Assembly: GCF_000397205.1 (NCBI RefSeq)
Contig: NC_021237.1
Location: 1,923,001-1,987,000, forward strand
DNA: 64,000 bases
From: Pseudomonas protegens CHA0
GTDB lineage: Bacteria > Pseudomonadota > Gammaproteobacteria > Pseudomonadales > Pseudomonadaceae
Direction: 5' to 3'
Shown here: one piece after another, positions 8,898 to 16,924 of the stretch
Layout of the letters: every line of letters begins with the position of its first letter
Numbering within the stretch: position 1 is the stretch's first letter
Notes under the pieces: generated by a model
Databases searched by the model: none
Seen by the model: the letters and a program-made list of their open reading frames with translations, nothing else
Told to the model about the DNA's origin: nothing
Made by a program: the position numbers and the translations under genes

Positions 8898-8910
8898 CGC
8901 TTGCCAAGCG
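8898..8910. promoter_or_regulatory. small inverted repeat in the divergent promoter region
   Basis: CGCTTG-C-CAAGCG, a perfect 6-bp inverted repeat with a 1-nt spacer, in the 233-bp region between the minus-strand hydrolase and the plus-strand small membrane protein, 48 bp upstream of the latter's ATG. A TATGCT hexamer follows near 8933 and could be a -10. A protein binding site is possible but not identified. Confidence 0.25.
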
Positions 8911-8958
8911 TTCGCGGGGGATTATGCTGGGCGCCGTTTTGACTGTTCGGAGTGTTTC

Positions 8959-9324
8959 ATGTCCCGCCGCCTTCCCCTGATTCTGCTGCTCGTGGTCCTG
9001 CCGCTGTGGCTGGCCGCCAGTTATGGCCTGCGCTACGGCTTCATGGAGGATGCGCGCTGGGTGGGTGCCTGTGTCGAGGCTGCCAGCCGCTGGGAGTGCG
9101 GGCTGCGCTCCAGCCTGGGTTGGATGATTCACTTCAAGGTGCTGGGCTGGAGCGCGGTGGCCGTGGCGCTCCTGGGTTTTGTCATGCCCGGGCGTGCCGG
9201 TTGGGGGCTGGGCGTACTGGCGTTGCTGATTGGCATCCCGGCCCTGGCCCTGTACAACACCACCCTGGCGGTATTTGCCGTGGTGATTGCCGGCTTGCGC
9301 CTGGTGCGCGCCAGCAAGCCATAG
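8959..9324 (+). CDS. small inner-membrane protein, function unknown
   Basis: A 121-residue protein not recognised as a named family. It has an N-terminal hydrophobic stretch (residues 5-24), a short extracytoplasmic part with two Cys (CVEAASRWECGL), then three hydrophobic segments (residues 55-75, 80-96 and 97-113), ending in a short basic tail. The two Cys, ten residues apart, could form a disulfide in the periplasm. ATG 8959 has CGGAG upstream. It converges on the GH17 gene with 27 bp between stop codons. Confidence 0.7.
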   Translation: MSRRLPLILLLVVLPLWLAASYGLRYGFMEDARWVGACVEAASRWECGLRSSLGWMIHFKVLGWSAVAVALLGFVMPGRAGWGLGVLALLIGIPALALYNTTLAVFAVVIAGLRLVRASKP

Positions 9325-9334
9325 CCGCAGCAGC

Positions 9335-9359
9335 GGCCATGGCCTATGGCCTCAGGCCC
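9335..9359. other. palindromic stretch between convergent genes
   Basis: GGCCATGGCC (9335-9344) is a perfect palindrome and is followed by GGCCT/AGGCC arms, between and slightly into the convergent ends of the small membrane protein and GH17 genes. It could serve as a weak bidirectional terminator, but no T-run is present. Confidence 0.25.
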
Positions 9360-10905
9360 TGCGGGCCCGCAGGTTGCGCCAAAGCGCCGCTACCATCAGC
9401 AGGCTGACCAGGGCCCAGCCCCAGGCCTGCTGGTTGGCCAGACCTTCCTGATACAACTGCGGAGCAATGCCGGCACCGACGATAAAGGTCAGCAGGGCAA
9501 TCTCCCGGCGCGGCACTCGCACCGGGCGGCACAGGTAGACCAGTGCCGGCAGTAGCAGGGCCGCGCTGGGGAAGCTGCGGTAGCGCGGGTCGAACACCAG
9601 CTCCAGCATCATCACCGCTGCGGCGAAGCCTGCGGCCGTCAGCAGCCAGCCGGCCCGTTTCTCCAGTGCATCGAAGGCTTTCAGGCGCCAGCTCTGGCGA
9701 GGGCTCAGGGCCAGGGCGGCGTGGGCCAGCACCAGCAGGTTGAGCCCCAGCAGCAACGCGGCCCAGCACCATTCACCGGCGAAACGGCTGGTTGCCCGCG
9801 CCAGTTCTCCAGAGGTTCCGATGCTGCAAGCGGCCACTGCGCCCAACAGGGGCAGCAGCAGGGCGGCGCGGTGGTCGCGGGGCCGGCCGCCGAGCACCAG
9901 GGTGCCGAGCAGTATCAGGCCGCCGACGCCCAGCCACAGCGGCCAGTACGGCAGGTTGGACACCGGGCCGGCGAGGATGCCCTTGTCCTGGCGATCAGCA
10001 TCGAACAGTCCCCAGTAGCCACCGACGGCACCTTCGCTGGCGCGCTTCCAGGGCTGGTCGAAGGCTTCGATCAGGTTGTAGTGCCAGCCATTGTGTTCCG
10101 CCAGGGCGACGAAGCCTCGGATGAACTTGGCCTCGTTGACCCGGCTGGGCAGCGCGGTTTCTCGCTGCCGGCCTTCACTGGGCCAGCCGGTCTCGCCAAT
10201 CAGTACGTCCTTGGGGGCGAAGCGGTTGCCGAACACCTGGCGCACCTCGGCCACGTGGTTCAAGGCGGCGTCGATGTTCGACGGATCGTCTTCCCAGTAC
10301 GGCAGCAGGTGGATGGTGAGGAAATCCACCGCCGGGGCGATTTCCGGGTGCTTGAGCCAGAACTCCCAGACATCGGCGTAGGTCACCGGCTGCTTGACCC
10401 CGGCCTTGACCTTGAGGATCAGCCGCGCCAATTGCGCGCCGGTGACCTCCTTGCGCAGCAGTGCTTCGTTACCGACGATCACCGCACTGACCACGTCCGG
10501 GTTGGCGTTGGCCGAGGCGATCAGCAGGTCGACCTCCTTCTCGGTGTCCACCGGGTTGCTGTTGACCCAGGCGCCGATCATCAGCTTCAGGCCGTGCTTG
10601 CGCGCCAGGTCCGGCAGGGCTTCCAGGCCGGTCATGGAATAGGTACGGATGCATTCGAAACGGGTCGCCAGCAGGGCCAGGTCGGCGTCCATGCGCTGCG
10701 GGCGCAGCTTGAACGGCTGGTCGAAGGGCGACTGGTCCTTGTCGAACGGAGTGTAGGAAGCGCACTGCAGCTTGTGGCTGGCGCTGGCGACATCCGGCAG
10801 GTGCACCGGCCGGCCAAGGCCGTACCAATAACCGCAGAGGGCCAGCAGCCCGAGCAGGCAGGCGAACAGATAGGGCAGGGCGTGGAAACGAGGGGTGGCG
10901 GGCAT
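9352..10905 (-). CDS. GH17-type glucan hydrolase/transferase fused to a membrane domain
   Basis: A 517-residue protein with an N-terminal membrane anchor (residues 9-30), a glycoside hydrolase family 17-like (beta/alpha)8 domain (about 45-325) and about seven hydrophobic segments (330-510). The GH17 catalytic pair is visible: acid/base Glu147 in VGNEALLR and nucleophile Glu238 in IGETGWPSEG. GH17 enzymes cleave or transglycosylate beta-1,3-glucans; similar Pseudomonas proteins are often labelled beta-glucan glucosyltransferases. The catalytic domain should face the periplasm, so a role in periplasmic or cyclic glucan remodelling is likely. The membrane half could be a channel or a partner-docking module. 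The start at 10905 gives a short cytoplasmic lead before the first TM helix. No glucan synthase gene is adjacent. Confidence 0.8.
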   Translation of the reverse strand: MPATPRFHALPYLFACLLGLLALCGYWYGLGRPVHLPDVASASHKLQCASYTPFDKDQSPFDQPFKLRPQRMDADLALLATRFECIRTYSMTGLEALPDLARKHGLKLMIGAWVNSNPVDTEKEVDLLIASANANPDVVSAVIVGNEALLRKEVTGAQLARLILKVKAGVKQPVTYADVWEFWLKHPEIAPAVDFLTIHLLPYWEDDPSNIDAALNHVAEVRQVFGNRFAPKDVLIGETGWPSEGRQRETALPSRVNEAKFIRGFVALAEHNGWHYNLIEAFDQPWKRASEGAVGGYWGLFDADRQDKGILAGPVSNLPYWPLWLGVGGLILLGTLVLGGRPRDHRAALLLPLLGAVAACSIGTSGELARATSRFAGEWCWAALLLGLNLLVLAHAALALSPRQSWRLKAFDALEKRAGWLLTAAGFAAAVMMLELVFDPRYRSFPSAALLLPALVYLCRPVRVPRREIALLTFIVGAGIAPQLYQEGLANQQAWGWALVSLLMVAALWRNLRARRA

Positions 10906-11235
10906 GATCGGGCCGTCGTGGAACAAAGCCGGGCATCTTACCCGCATTTGTCCGCAGCTTGGTGGGCTGCATGATTTTGACATGCAAAGTTCGGGCGGAC
11001 CCATTGCCCGGGAGAGGCCGGCCGTTGGTTACTGGCTATCTGATGTCGCTGCTGGCTGCCTTGAGGTCGTAGACAGAGCAGGTCGCGGAACAGGGCGGGT
11101 TGATGATCCAGGCATCAGTACTCCGCTGATGATCGAACGCGTTCGCGGTGAGGCGTGATGGGGGCGCTGAGCACCATAACCATACGTTGACGTGCCTGGC
11201 AGCCGCCCGGCACTGCACTTTTCGGGGAAGTAACG
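10906..11235. other. 330-bp divergent intergenic region upstream of betX
   Basis: Between the minus-strand GH17 gene and the betaine-binding protein gene. The main structure I see is a perfect 12-bp palindrome, CGAACGCGTTCG, at 11134-11145, about 90 bp upstream of the betX start, which may be an operator. No convincing sigma70 or sigma54 promoter could be placed with confidence, and no small gene is evident. Confidence 0.5.
11134..11145. promoter_or_regulatory. 12-bp palindrome upstream of betX
   Basis: CGAACGCGTTCG is a perfect palindrome placed 90 bp before the start codon of the betaine-binding protein gene. Its symmetry fits a dimeric repressor (LacI or TetR type), but I cannot assign a regulator. 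Confidence 0.35.
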
Positions 11236-12087
11236 ATGAAGATGCGACGACTCTTAGGCGCAGGTGCCGCACTGGTACTTGCCATCAGCTCCACTCTGGC
11301 CAGTGCCGACAGCAAGACCCTGAGCATCGGCTATGTCGACGGCTGGTCCGACAGCGTGGCGACGACCCATGTGGCGGCGGAAGTGATCAAGCAGAAGCTC
11401 GGTTATGACGTCAAGCTGCAAGCGGTGGCGACCGGGATCATGTGGCAGGGCGTAGCCACCGGCAAGCTCGACGCCATGCTTTCGGCCTGGCTGCCGGTGA
11501 CCCATGGCGAGTACTGGGCCAAGAACAAGGACAAGGTGGTGGACTACGGCCCCAACTTCAAGGACGCCAAGATCGGCCTGATCGTGCCGGAGTACGTCAA
11601 GGCCAAGTCCATCGAGGACCTCAAGATCGATACCACGTTCAAGAACAAGATCGTCGGCATCGACGCCGGCTCGGGGGTGATGCTCAAGACCGACCAGGCG
11701 ATCAAGGACTACGGCCTGGACTACAAGCTGCAGGCCAGTTCCGGGGCGGCAATGATCGCCGAGCTGACCCGCGCCGAAGAAAAACAGGATTCCATCGCCG
11801 TGACCGGCTGGGTGCCGCACTGGATGTTCGCCAAGTGGAAACTGCGCTTCCTCGAAGACCCGAAGGGCGTGTACGGCGCTGCTGAAACCGTCAACAGCAT
11901 CGGCAGCAAGGGCCTGGAGAAGAAGGCGCCGGAAGTGGCGGCCTTCCTGAAGAAATTCCAGTGGGCCTCGAAAGATGAAATCGGTGAGGTCATGCTGGCC
12001 ATTCAAGAGGGTGCAAAACCCGATGTGGCGGCCAAGGATTGGGTGAGCAAGCACCCGGAAAGGGTTGCCGAGTGGACTGCTAAATAA
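11236..12087 (+). CDS. betX: glycine-betaine-type ABC transporter substrate-binding protein, orphan (BetX-like)
   Basis: A 283-residue periplasmic binding protein of the OpuAC family, with a signal peptide (LLGAGAALVLAISSTLASA, cleavage near residue 24) and family segments GYVDGWSDSVATTHVA, WLPVTHGEYW and TGWVPHWMFAKWKL. The Trp/Tyr residues in these segments form the quaternary-ammonium cage in the family. No permease or ATPase gene lies alongside. From memory, Pseudomonas has orphan binding proteins (BetX, CaiX) that feed the shared Cbc transporter, and the order betX, DUF485, actP-like matches PA3236-PA3234 of P. aeruginosa. Betaine specificity is inferred from that synteny. A strong terminator follows. 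Confidence 0.82.
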   Translation: MKMRRLLGAGAALVLAISSTLASADSKTLSIGYVDGWSDSVATTHVAAEVIKQKLGYDVKLQAVATGIMWQGVATGKLDAMLSAWLPVTHGEYWAKNKDKVVDYGPNFKDAKIGLIVPEYVKAKSIEDLKIDTTFKNKIVGIDAGSGVMLKTDQAIKDYGLDYKLQASSGAAMIAELTRAEEKQDSIAVTGWVPHWMFAKWKLRFLEDPKGVYGAAETVNSIGSKGLEKKAPEVAAFLKKFQWASKDEIGEVMLAIQEGAKPDVAAKDWVSKHPERVAEWTAK

Positions 12088-12115
12088 GCACAACGCGTCT
12101 AGATCAGGGGTCTTG

Positions 12116-12150
12116 AGGCCGCGCACTGGAAACAGTGGGCGGCCTTGTCA
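12116..12150 (+). terminator. intrinsic terminator of betX
   Basis: A 13-bp stem with one mismatch (AGGCCGCGCACTG against CAGTGGGCGGCCT, 12116-12128/12133-12145) capped by a GAAA tetraloop and followed by a T-rich stretch. It lies 29 bp after the betX stop codon. Confidence 0.75.
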
Positions 12151-12206
12151 TTTATTGAAGAAAAAACCGGCGCCAACGCTAATGTCGTTCTAATACTAAG
12201 GTCGTC

Positions 12207-12247
12207 TGGAACCTGCTCCATAGCCGCATAGAGTGGATTAGGTTCCA
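12207..12247. promoter_or_regulatory. 8-bp inverted repeat upstream of DUF485-actP
   Basis: TGGAACCT (12207-12214) and AGGTTCCA (12240-12247) form a perfect 8-bp inverted repeat, 33 bp start to start (about three helical turns), upstream of the acetate uptake pair. A protein binding to both half sites on one face of the DNA, or an mRNA hairpin in the leader, would both fit. There is no clear sigma54 element (GG-N10-GC) here. Confidence 0.4.
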
Positions 12248-12277
12248 CCTAAAATCTGTGCTGCGAGGATAAAAACA

Positions 12278-12589
12278 ATGAACGACAGCATTTACCTCTC
12301 GATTCAAAACAGCCCGCGTTTCAAGGAGCTGGTCAGCAAACGAGAGCGGTTCGCCTGGATTCTCTCGGCGATCATGCTTGGGCTTTACTCGGCTTTCATC
12401 CTGTTGATCGCCTATGGTCCCCAGATCCTGGGAGCCAAACTCAGTCCTACCTCATCCATCACCTGGGGCATTCCCATCGGTGTCGGCTTGATTCTCTCGG
12501 CCTTCATCCTGACGGCCATCTATGTGCGACGCGCCAACGGCGAATTCGACGAGTTGAACAATGCGATCCTGAAGGAGGCTCAGCAATGA
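12278..12589 (+). CDS. DUF485 (YjcH-like) membrane protein of the acetate uptake pair
   Basis: A 103-residue protein with two predicted membrane helices (residues 26-46 and 62-84) in the DUF485/YjcH family. Members are nearly always encoded immediately upstream of ActP-type solute:sodium symporters and are thought to be an accessory subunit. Here the stop codon overlaps the actP ATG by 4 bp, giving strict translational coupling. The N-terminal [24 protein letters not shown] is typical of the family. Confidence 0.85.
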   Translation: MNDSIYLSIQNSPRFKELVSKRERFAWILSAIMLGLYSAFILLIAYGPQILGAKLSPTSSITWGIPIGVGLILSAFILTAIYVRRANGEFDELNNAILKEAQQ

Positions 12590-14244
12590 TCCGACGTCTA
12601 TTCGCAGCACTCGGTCTTGCCGCCTTCGCTCCCGCCCTCTGGGCTGCAGATGCCTTGACGGGCGAAGTCCACAAGCAACCACTCAACGTATCGGCGATCG
12701 TGATGTTCGTGGTCTTCGTCGGTGCCACCCTGTGCATCACCTACTGGGCCTCCAAGCGCAACAAGTCGGCTGCCGACTATTACGCGGCGGGCGGCAAGAT
12801 CACCGGCTTCCAGAACGGCCTGGCGATCGCTGGCGACTACATGTCCGCGGCGTCCTTCCTGGGGATTTCCGCCCTGGTGTTCACTTCCGGCTATGACGGC
12901 CTGATCTACTCCATCGGCTTCCTGGTGGGCTGGCCGATCATTCTGTTCCTGATCGCCGAGCGCCTGCGCAACCTGGGCAAGTACACCTTTGCCGACGTGG
13001 CGTCCTACCGCCTCGGGCAGACCCAGATCCGCACCCTGTCGGCCTGTGGCTCGCTGGTGGTGGTGGCGTTCTACCTGATCGCGCAGATGGTGGGTGCCGG
13101 CAAGCTGATCCAGCTGCTGTTCGGCCTCGACTACCATGTGGCGGTGATCCTGGTGGGCATCCTGATGTGCCTGTACGTGCTGTTCGGCGGCATGCTGGCC
13201 ACGACCTGGGTGCAGATCATCAAGGCGGTGCTGTTGCTCTCCGGCGCGTCCTTCATGGCACTGATGGTGATGAAGCACGTCAACTTCGACTTCAACACCC
13301 TGTTCTCCGAAGCGATCAAGGTTCACCCCAAGGGTGAAGCGATCATGAGCCCCGGCGGCCTGGTGAAAGACCCGATCTCGGCGTTCTCCTTAGGTCTCGC
13401 GCTGATGTTCGGTACCGCTGGCCTGCCCCACATCCTGATGCGCTTCTTTACCGTCAGCGATGCCAAGGAAGCTCGCAAGAGCGTGCTCTATGCCACTGGC
13501 TTCATCGGCTACTTCTACATCCTGACCTTCATCATCGGCTTCGGCGCGATCCTGCTGGTAAGCACCAACCCGGACTTCAAGGATGCCGCAGGCGCCTTGC
13601 TGGGCGGCAACAACATGGCGGCGGTGCACCTGGCCAACGCAGTGGGCGGCAGCGTGTTCCTCGGCTTCATTTCGGCCGTGGCCTTCGCCACCATCCTGGC
13701 GGTCGTTGCAGGCCTGACCCTGGCTGGCGCCTCGGCGGTGTCCCATGACCTGTATGCCAGCGTGATCAAGAAGGGCAAGGCCAACGAGAAGGACGAGATC
13801 CGCGTTTCCAAGATCACCACCGTGGCATTGGGCGTACTGGCCATCGGCCTGGGCATTCTCTTTGAAAGCCAGAACATCGCGTTCATGGTTGGCTTGGCGT
13901 TCTCCATTGCCGCCAGCTGCAACTTCCCGGTACTGCTGCTTTCCATGTACTGGAAGAAGCTCACCACCCGTGGCGCCATGATTGGCGGCTGGATGGGCCT
14001 GGTGAGTGCCGTGGCGCTGATGATCCTCGGCCCGACCATCTGGGTGCAGATCCTGCATCACGAGAAGGCGATCTTCCCGTACGAGTACCCGGCGCTGTTC
14101 TCGATGATCATCGCCTTCATCGGTATCTGGTTCTTCTCCATCACCGACAAGTCGACCGCGGCGGTCAACGAGCGGGCGCTGTTCTTCCCGCAGTTCGTGC
14201 GTTCGCAGACCGGCCTGGGTGCCAGTGGGGCGGTGTCGCACTAA
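12586..14244 (+). CDS. actP: cation/acetate symporter
   Basis: A 552-residue sodium:solute symporter with 13 or so transmembrane helices. A short hydrophobic leader ([16 protein letters not shown]) precedes the core, as in E. coli ActP. Diagnostic stretches are [34 protein letters not shown] (residues 61-94) and [25 protein letters not shown]. It imports acetate and probably other short carboxylates for conversion to acetyl-CoA, which enters the TCA cycle encoded next door. It overlaps the DUF485 gene by 4 bp and ends in a strong terminator. Substrate choice within the family (acetate, pyruvate, glyoxylate) is not certain. Confidence 0.9.
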   Translation: MIRRLFAALGLAAFAPALWAADALTGEVHKQPLNVSAIVMFVVFVGATLCITYWASKRNKSAADYYAAGGKITGFQNGLAIAGDYMSAASFLGISALVFTSGYDGLIYSIGFLVGWPIILFLIAERLRNLGKYTFADVASYRLGQTQIRTLSACGSLVVVAFYLIAQMVGAGKLIQLLFGLDYHVAVILVGILMCLYVLFGGMLATTWVQIIKAVLLLSGASFMALMVMKHVNFDFNTLFSEAIKVHPKGEAIMSPGGLVKDPISAFSLGLALMFGTAGLPHILMRFFTVSDAKEARKSVLYATGFIGYFYILTFIIGFGAILLVSTNPDFKDAAGALLGGNNMAAVHLANAVGGSVFLGFISAVAFATILAVVAGLTLAGASAVSHDLYASVIKKGKANEKDEIRVSKITTVALGVLAIGLGILFESQNIAFMVGLAFSIAASCNFPVLLLSMYWKKLTTRGAMIGGWMGLVSAVALMILGPTIWVQILHHEKAIFPYEYPALFSMIIAFIGIWFFSITDKSTAAVNERALFFPQFVRSQTGLGASGAVSH

Positions 14245-14290
14245 GCGAGATGAATGTATCGGCTTCTATATAGAAGCTGCGTAATGGCGA

Positions 14291-14323
14291 AATGCCCCGA
14301 TCGAGAGACCGGGGCATTTTTTT
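14291..14323 (+). terminator. intrinsic terminator of actP
   Basis: ATGCCCCG (14292-14299) pairs with CGGGGCAT (14310-14317) across a 10-nt loop, followed by seven T residues. It lies 47 bp after the actP stop codon. Confidence 0.9.
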
Positions 14324-14369
14324 GTCCGCTCGCCCTGCCCGGAGCCCCCCGACTGCAGGTGCAGGAGCA

Positions 14370-14389
14370 TAGGAGCTGGCTTGCCAGCG
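14370..14389. repeat. single REP sequence
   Basis: TAGGAGCTGGCTTGCCAGCG is the core of the Pseudomonas REP family, with an internal GCTGG/CCAGC hairpin. Related copies occur at 34935 and 59226 in this window. It lies between the convergent actP and gltA genes. Confidence 0.8.
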
Positions 14390-14442
14390 CAAGCGTATGT
14401 GAGGAGCAGGGCTCTTCTCCGGCAGGCCGGATCCTGCGGGTT

Positions 14443-14453
14443 GGGGGGGGGGG
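14443..14453. repeat. 11-base G homopolymer
   Basis: An uninterrupted run of 11 G residues in the actP-gltA convergent spacer. Such runs are slippage-prone in replication and in sequencing. It is not in a coding region, so no phase-variable gene is implied. Confidence 0.8.
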
Positions 14454-14463
14454 CGAGGGGAGG

Positions 14464-14498
14464 GCAGAAACAAATACGACCTCTGTTAGAGGCCGTAT
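14464..14498 (-). terminator. intrinsic terminator of gltA
   Basis: Read on the minus strand, ATACGGCCTCT pairs with AGAGGTCGTAT (11 bp including one G-T pair) around a 3-nt loop and is followed by TTGTTT. It lies 34 bp beyond the gltA stop codon. Confidence 0.85.
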
Positions 14499-14532
14499 CC
14501 GGTGCAGCTAAGACGTTTGCGCAAGGCAGGTC

Positions 14533-15822
14533 TTATTTGCGGTCTTCCAGTTTGGTGATGTCACGCGACTCGTAGCCGGTGTACAACTGGCGTGGACGGC
14601 CGATCTTGTACGGGCTGGAGAGCATTTCCTTCCAGTGCGAGATCCAGCCGACGGTCCGCGCCAGGGCGAAGATCACGGTGAACATGCTGGTTGGAATGCC
14701 GATCGCCTTGAGGATGATCCCCGAGTAGAAGTCGACGTTCGGGTACAGCGAGCGCTCGATGAAGTATGGGTCGGTCAGGGCGATCTCTTCCAGGCGCATG
14801 GCCAGTTCGAGTTGCGGATCGTTGTTGATGCCCAGTTCCTTGAGTACTTCGTCGCAGGTCTGTTTCATCACGGTGGCGCGCGGGTCGCGGTTTTTGTACA
14901 CGCGGTGACCGAAGCCCATGAGCTTGAACGGATCGTTCTTGTCCTTGGCCTTGGCGATGAACTTGTCGATGTTCGAGACATCGCCAATTTCGTCGAGCAT
15001 GGTCAGTACCGCTTCGTTGGCACCGCCGTGGGCCGGACCCCAGAGTGCAGCGATACCGGCAGCGATACAGGCGAACGGGTTGGCACCCGAGGAGCCCGCC
15101 AGGCGCACGGTGGACGTCGAGGCGTTCTGTTCGTGGTCGGCATGGAGGATGAAGATCCGGTCCATTGCCTTGGCCAGTACCGGGCTGATCGGTTTGATCT
15201 CGCACGGGGTGTTGAACATCATGTGCAGGAAGTTTTCCGCGTACGACAGGTCGTTGCGCGGGTACATCATCGGCTGGCCCATGGAGTACTTGTAGACCAT
15301 CGCTGCCAGGGTCGGCATCTTGGCCACCAGGCGCACGGCGGAGATTTCGCGGTGCTGCGGGTTATTGATGTCCAGGGAGTCGTGGTAGAACGCCGACAGG
15401 GCACCGACTACGCCGCACATCACCGCCATCGGGTGGGCGTCGCGACGGAAACCGTTGAAGAAGCTCTTGAGCTGTTCGTGAACCATGGTGTGGTTCTTCA
15501 CGGTGCTGACGAACTGGGCCTTCTGTTCAGCGGTGGGCAATTCACCGTTGAGCAGCAGGTAGCAGGTTTCCAGGTAGTCCGATTTCTCGGCCAGCTGTTC
15601 GATCGGGTAGCCGCGATGCAGCAGAATGCCGTTGTCGCCGTCGATGTAGGTGATTTTCGACTCGCAGGAGGCGGTCGACATGAAACCCGGGTCAAAAGTG
15701 AAGCGGCCCGTGGCCGTCAGACCCCGAACATCGATTACATCGGGACCAACGGTGCCGGTTAAAATGGGCAGCTCGACGGGGGCTGCGCCCTCGATGATCA
15801 ACTGCGCTTTTTTGTCAGCCAT
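14533..15822 (-). CDS. gltA: citrate synthase (type II, hexameric)
   Basis: A 429-residue citrate synthase that condenses acetyl-CoA and oxaloacetate, the entry step of the TCA cycle. Length and sequence fit the NADH-regulated Gram-negative type II enzymes. Catalytic motifs are present: [18 protein letters not shown] and [11 protein letters not shown] (His residues), [13 protein letters not shown], and the Asp in [11 protein letters not shown]. The start at 15822 has an excellent ribosome binding site (AGGAGG, 4 bp spacing). It is transcribed divergently from sdhCDAB and from its own near-consensus sigma70 promoter. Confidence 0.97.
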   Translation of the reverse strand: MADKKAQLIIEGAAPVELPILTGTVGPDVIDVRGLTATGRFTFDPGFMSTASCESKITYIDGDNGILLHRGYPIEQLAEKSDYLETCYLLLNGELPTAEQKAQFVSTVKNHTMVHEQLKSFFNGFRRDAHPMAVMCGVVGALSAFYHDSLDINNPQHREISAVRLVAKMPTLAAMVYKYSMGQPMMYPRNDLSYAENFLHMMFNTPCEIKPISPVLAKAMDRIFILHADHEQNASTSTVRLAGSSGANPFACIAAGIAALWGPAHGGANEAVLTMLDEIGDVSNIDKFIAKAKDKNDPFKLMGFGHRVYKNRDPRATVMKQTCDEVLKELGINNDPQLELAMRLEEIALTDPYFIERSLYPNVDFYSGIILKAIGIPTSMFTVIFALARTVGWISHWKEMLSSPYKIGRPRQLYTGYESRDITKLEDRK

Positions 15823-15880
15823 GTGGCCTCCTATTTATGCTTGAAATCATCAGACAGACCCCCCACGCAGGGCCCGCACC

Positions 15881-15908
15881 ACTATAGTGAGATAAATCCG
15901 AATGTCAA
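15881..15908 (-). promoter_or_regulatory. sigma70 promoter of gltA
   Basis: On the minus strand, a perfect -35 TTGACA (complement at 15903-15908), a 16-bp spacer and -10 TATAGT (complement at 15881-15886). Transcription should start near 15874, giving a leader of about 50 nt. Confidence 0.85.
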
Positions 15909-16022
15909 TTTGCCTAAAGTCTTGTCCCAGAAGGCTTTGGGAGGGATTTTTTCGCGAAATTCAGCGCCATTTACGCCTTTTATAACGCTAACGCAATCAG
16001 CTATTAGGGGAAGGTCTTTGCG

Positions 16023-16051
16023 TTGTCATTAGTAGCCTAACTGTCTATACT
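16023..16051 (+). promoter_or_regulatory. sigma70 promoter of sdhCDAB
   Basis: -35 TTGTCA (16023-16028), a 17-bp spacer and -10 TATACT (16046-16051): five of six matches in each hexamer and ideal spacing. Predicted start near 16058, leaving a 115-nt leader before the sdhC GTG. Confidence 0.85.
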
Positions 16052-16172
16052 CGGCCACCGACCTCCGTAGGCTTCTGGGCCCGCTTTGCTGGGGGTCGCA
16101 CTCCCTGGGTAGTGGTTGCCTGACCAGTGCACTCCCCAACAACTTTGCCCTGATTGTTAGGGGCTCTTCAGT

Positions 16173-16559
16173 GTGAAAAAAGCCGTGAATAGCCAACGAC
16201 CTGTAAACCTAGACCTAAGGACCATCAAACTCCCCATCACCGGCGTTACGTCGTTTCTCCACCGTGTTTCCGGCATCATCCTCTTCCTGGGCATCGGCAT
16301 CATGCTTTATGCATTGAGCAAATCCCTGGGCTCCGAGGAAGGCTATGCCGAGGTGAAGGCGTGCTTGACCAGTCCGCTGGCCAAATTCGTTGCATGGGGC
16401 CTCCTGTCCGCCTTGCTGTATCACTTGGTGGCCGGTGTACGCCATCTGATTATGGACATGGGCATCGGTGAGACGCTGGAAGGCGGCAAGCTGGGCTCGA
16501 AAATCGTTATCGCCGTATCCGTGGTGGTAATCGTTCTGGCGGGAGTTTGGATATGGTAA
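16173..16559 (+). CDS. sdhC: succinate dehydrogenase cytochrome b556 subunit
   Basis: A 128-residue membrane anchor of succinate dehydrogenase (complex II), with three transmembrane helices. The segment LLYHLVAGVRHLIMDMG holds the conserved axial heme-b His and matches E. coli SdhC closely. RPVNLDLRTIKLPITGVTSFLHRVSGI near the N-terminus is the quinone-site region. It starts with GTG at 16173, preceded by AGGGG, and its end overlaps the sdhD start by 7 bp. First gene of the sdhCDAB-sucAB-lpdG-sucCD cluster. Confidence 0.95.
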   Translation: MKKAVNSQRPVNLDLRTIKLPITGVTSFLHRVSGIILFLGIGIMLYALSKSLGSEEGYAEVKACLTSPLAKFVAWGLLSALLYHLVAGVRHLIMDMGIGETLEGGKLGSKIVIAVSVVVIVLAGVWIW

Positions 16560-16921
16560 CCAGCGTTACGAACCTGTCGCGTTCGGGCCTTTATGACTGG
16601 ATGGCACAGCGTGTGTCTGCGGTCGTTCTCGCGGCTTATTTCATTTTCCTGATCGGATACCTCGTAGCGAATCCGGGCATTGACTACACCCAGTGGCATG
16701 GCCTGTTCGCAAACAACTGGATGCGTATCTTCAGTCTGCTGGCCATGGTGGCCCTGGGCGCTCACGCCTGGGTCGGCATGTGGACCATCTCGACTGACTA
16801 CCTGACGCCGATGGCGCTGGGCAAGTCGGCCACAGCAGTACGTTTCCTTTTCCAGGCAGTATGCGGCGTCGCGATGTTCGCTTACTTCGTCTGGGGTGTG
16901 CAGATTCTCTGGGGTATCTGA
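16553..16921 (+). CDS. sdhD: succinate dehydrogenase membrane anchor subunit
   Basis: A 122-residue hydrophobic anchor subunit with three transmembrane helices. It carries the second heme-b ligand in LGAHAWVGMWTISTDYL, equivalent to His71 in E. coli. I chose the ATG at 16553 (MVTSVTNLSRSG), which has GGGAG upstream; an in-frame ATG two codons earlier is possible. It overlaps sdhC by 7 bp and is followed after 3 bp by sdhA. Confidence 0.95.
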   Translation: MVTSVTNLSRSGLYDWMAQRVSAVVLAAYFIFLIGYLVANPGIDYTQWHGLFANNWMRIFSLLAMVALGAHAWVGMWTISTDYLTPMALGKSATAVRFLFQAVCGVAMFAYFVWGVQILWGI

Positions 16922-16924
16922 TTC

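Larger units (their letters stand above)
15823..16172. other. 350-bp divergent gltA/sdhC control region
   Basis: Contains a minus-strand gltA promoter (15881-15908) and a plus-strand sdhC promoter (16023-16051), described separately, with 114 bp of AT-richer sequence between them. The sdhC transcript would have a leader of about 115 nt, a plausible target for small RNAs such as PrrF, known to repress sdh in Pseudomonas under iron limitation; I cannot point to a specific pairing site. No small gene is evident. Confidence 0.7.

Noticed and set aside
12201..12250. Possible sigma54 promoter upstream of DUF485-actP
   Set aside because: The required GG-N10-GC spacing is not present.
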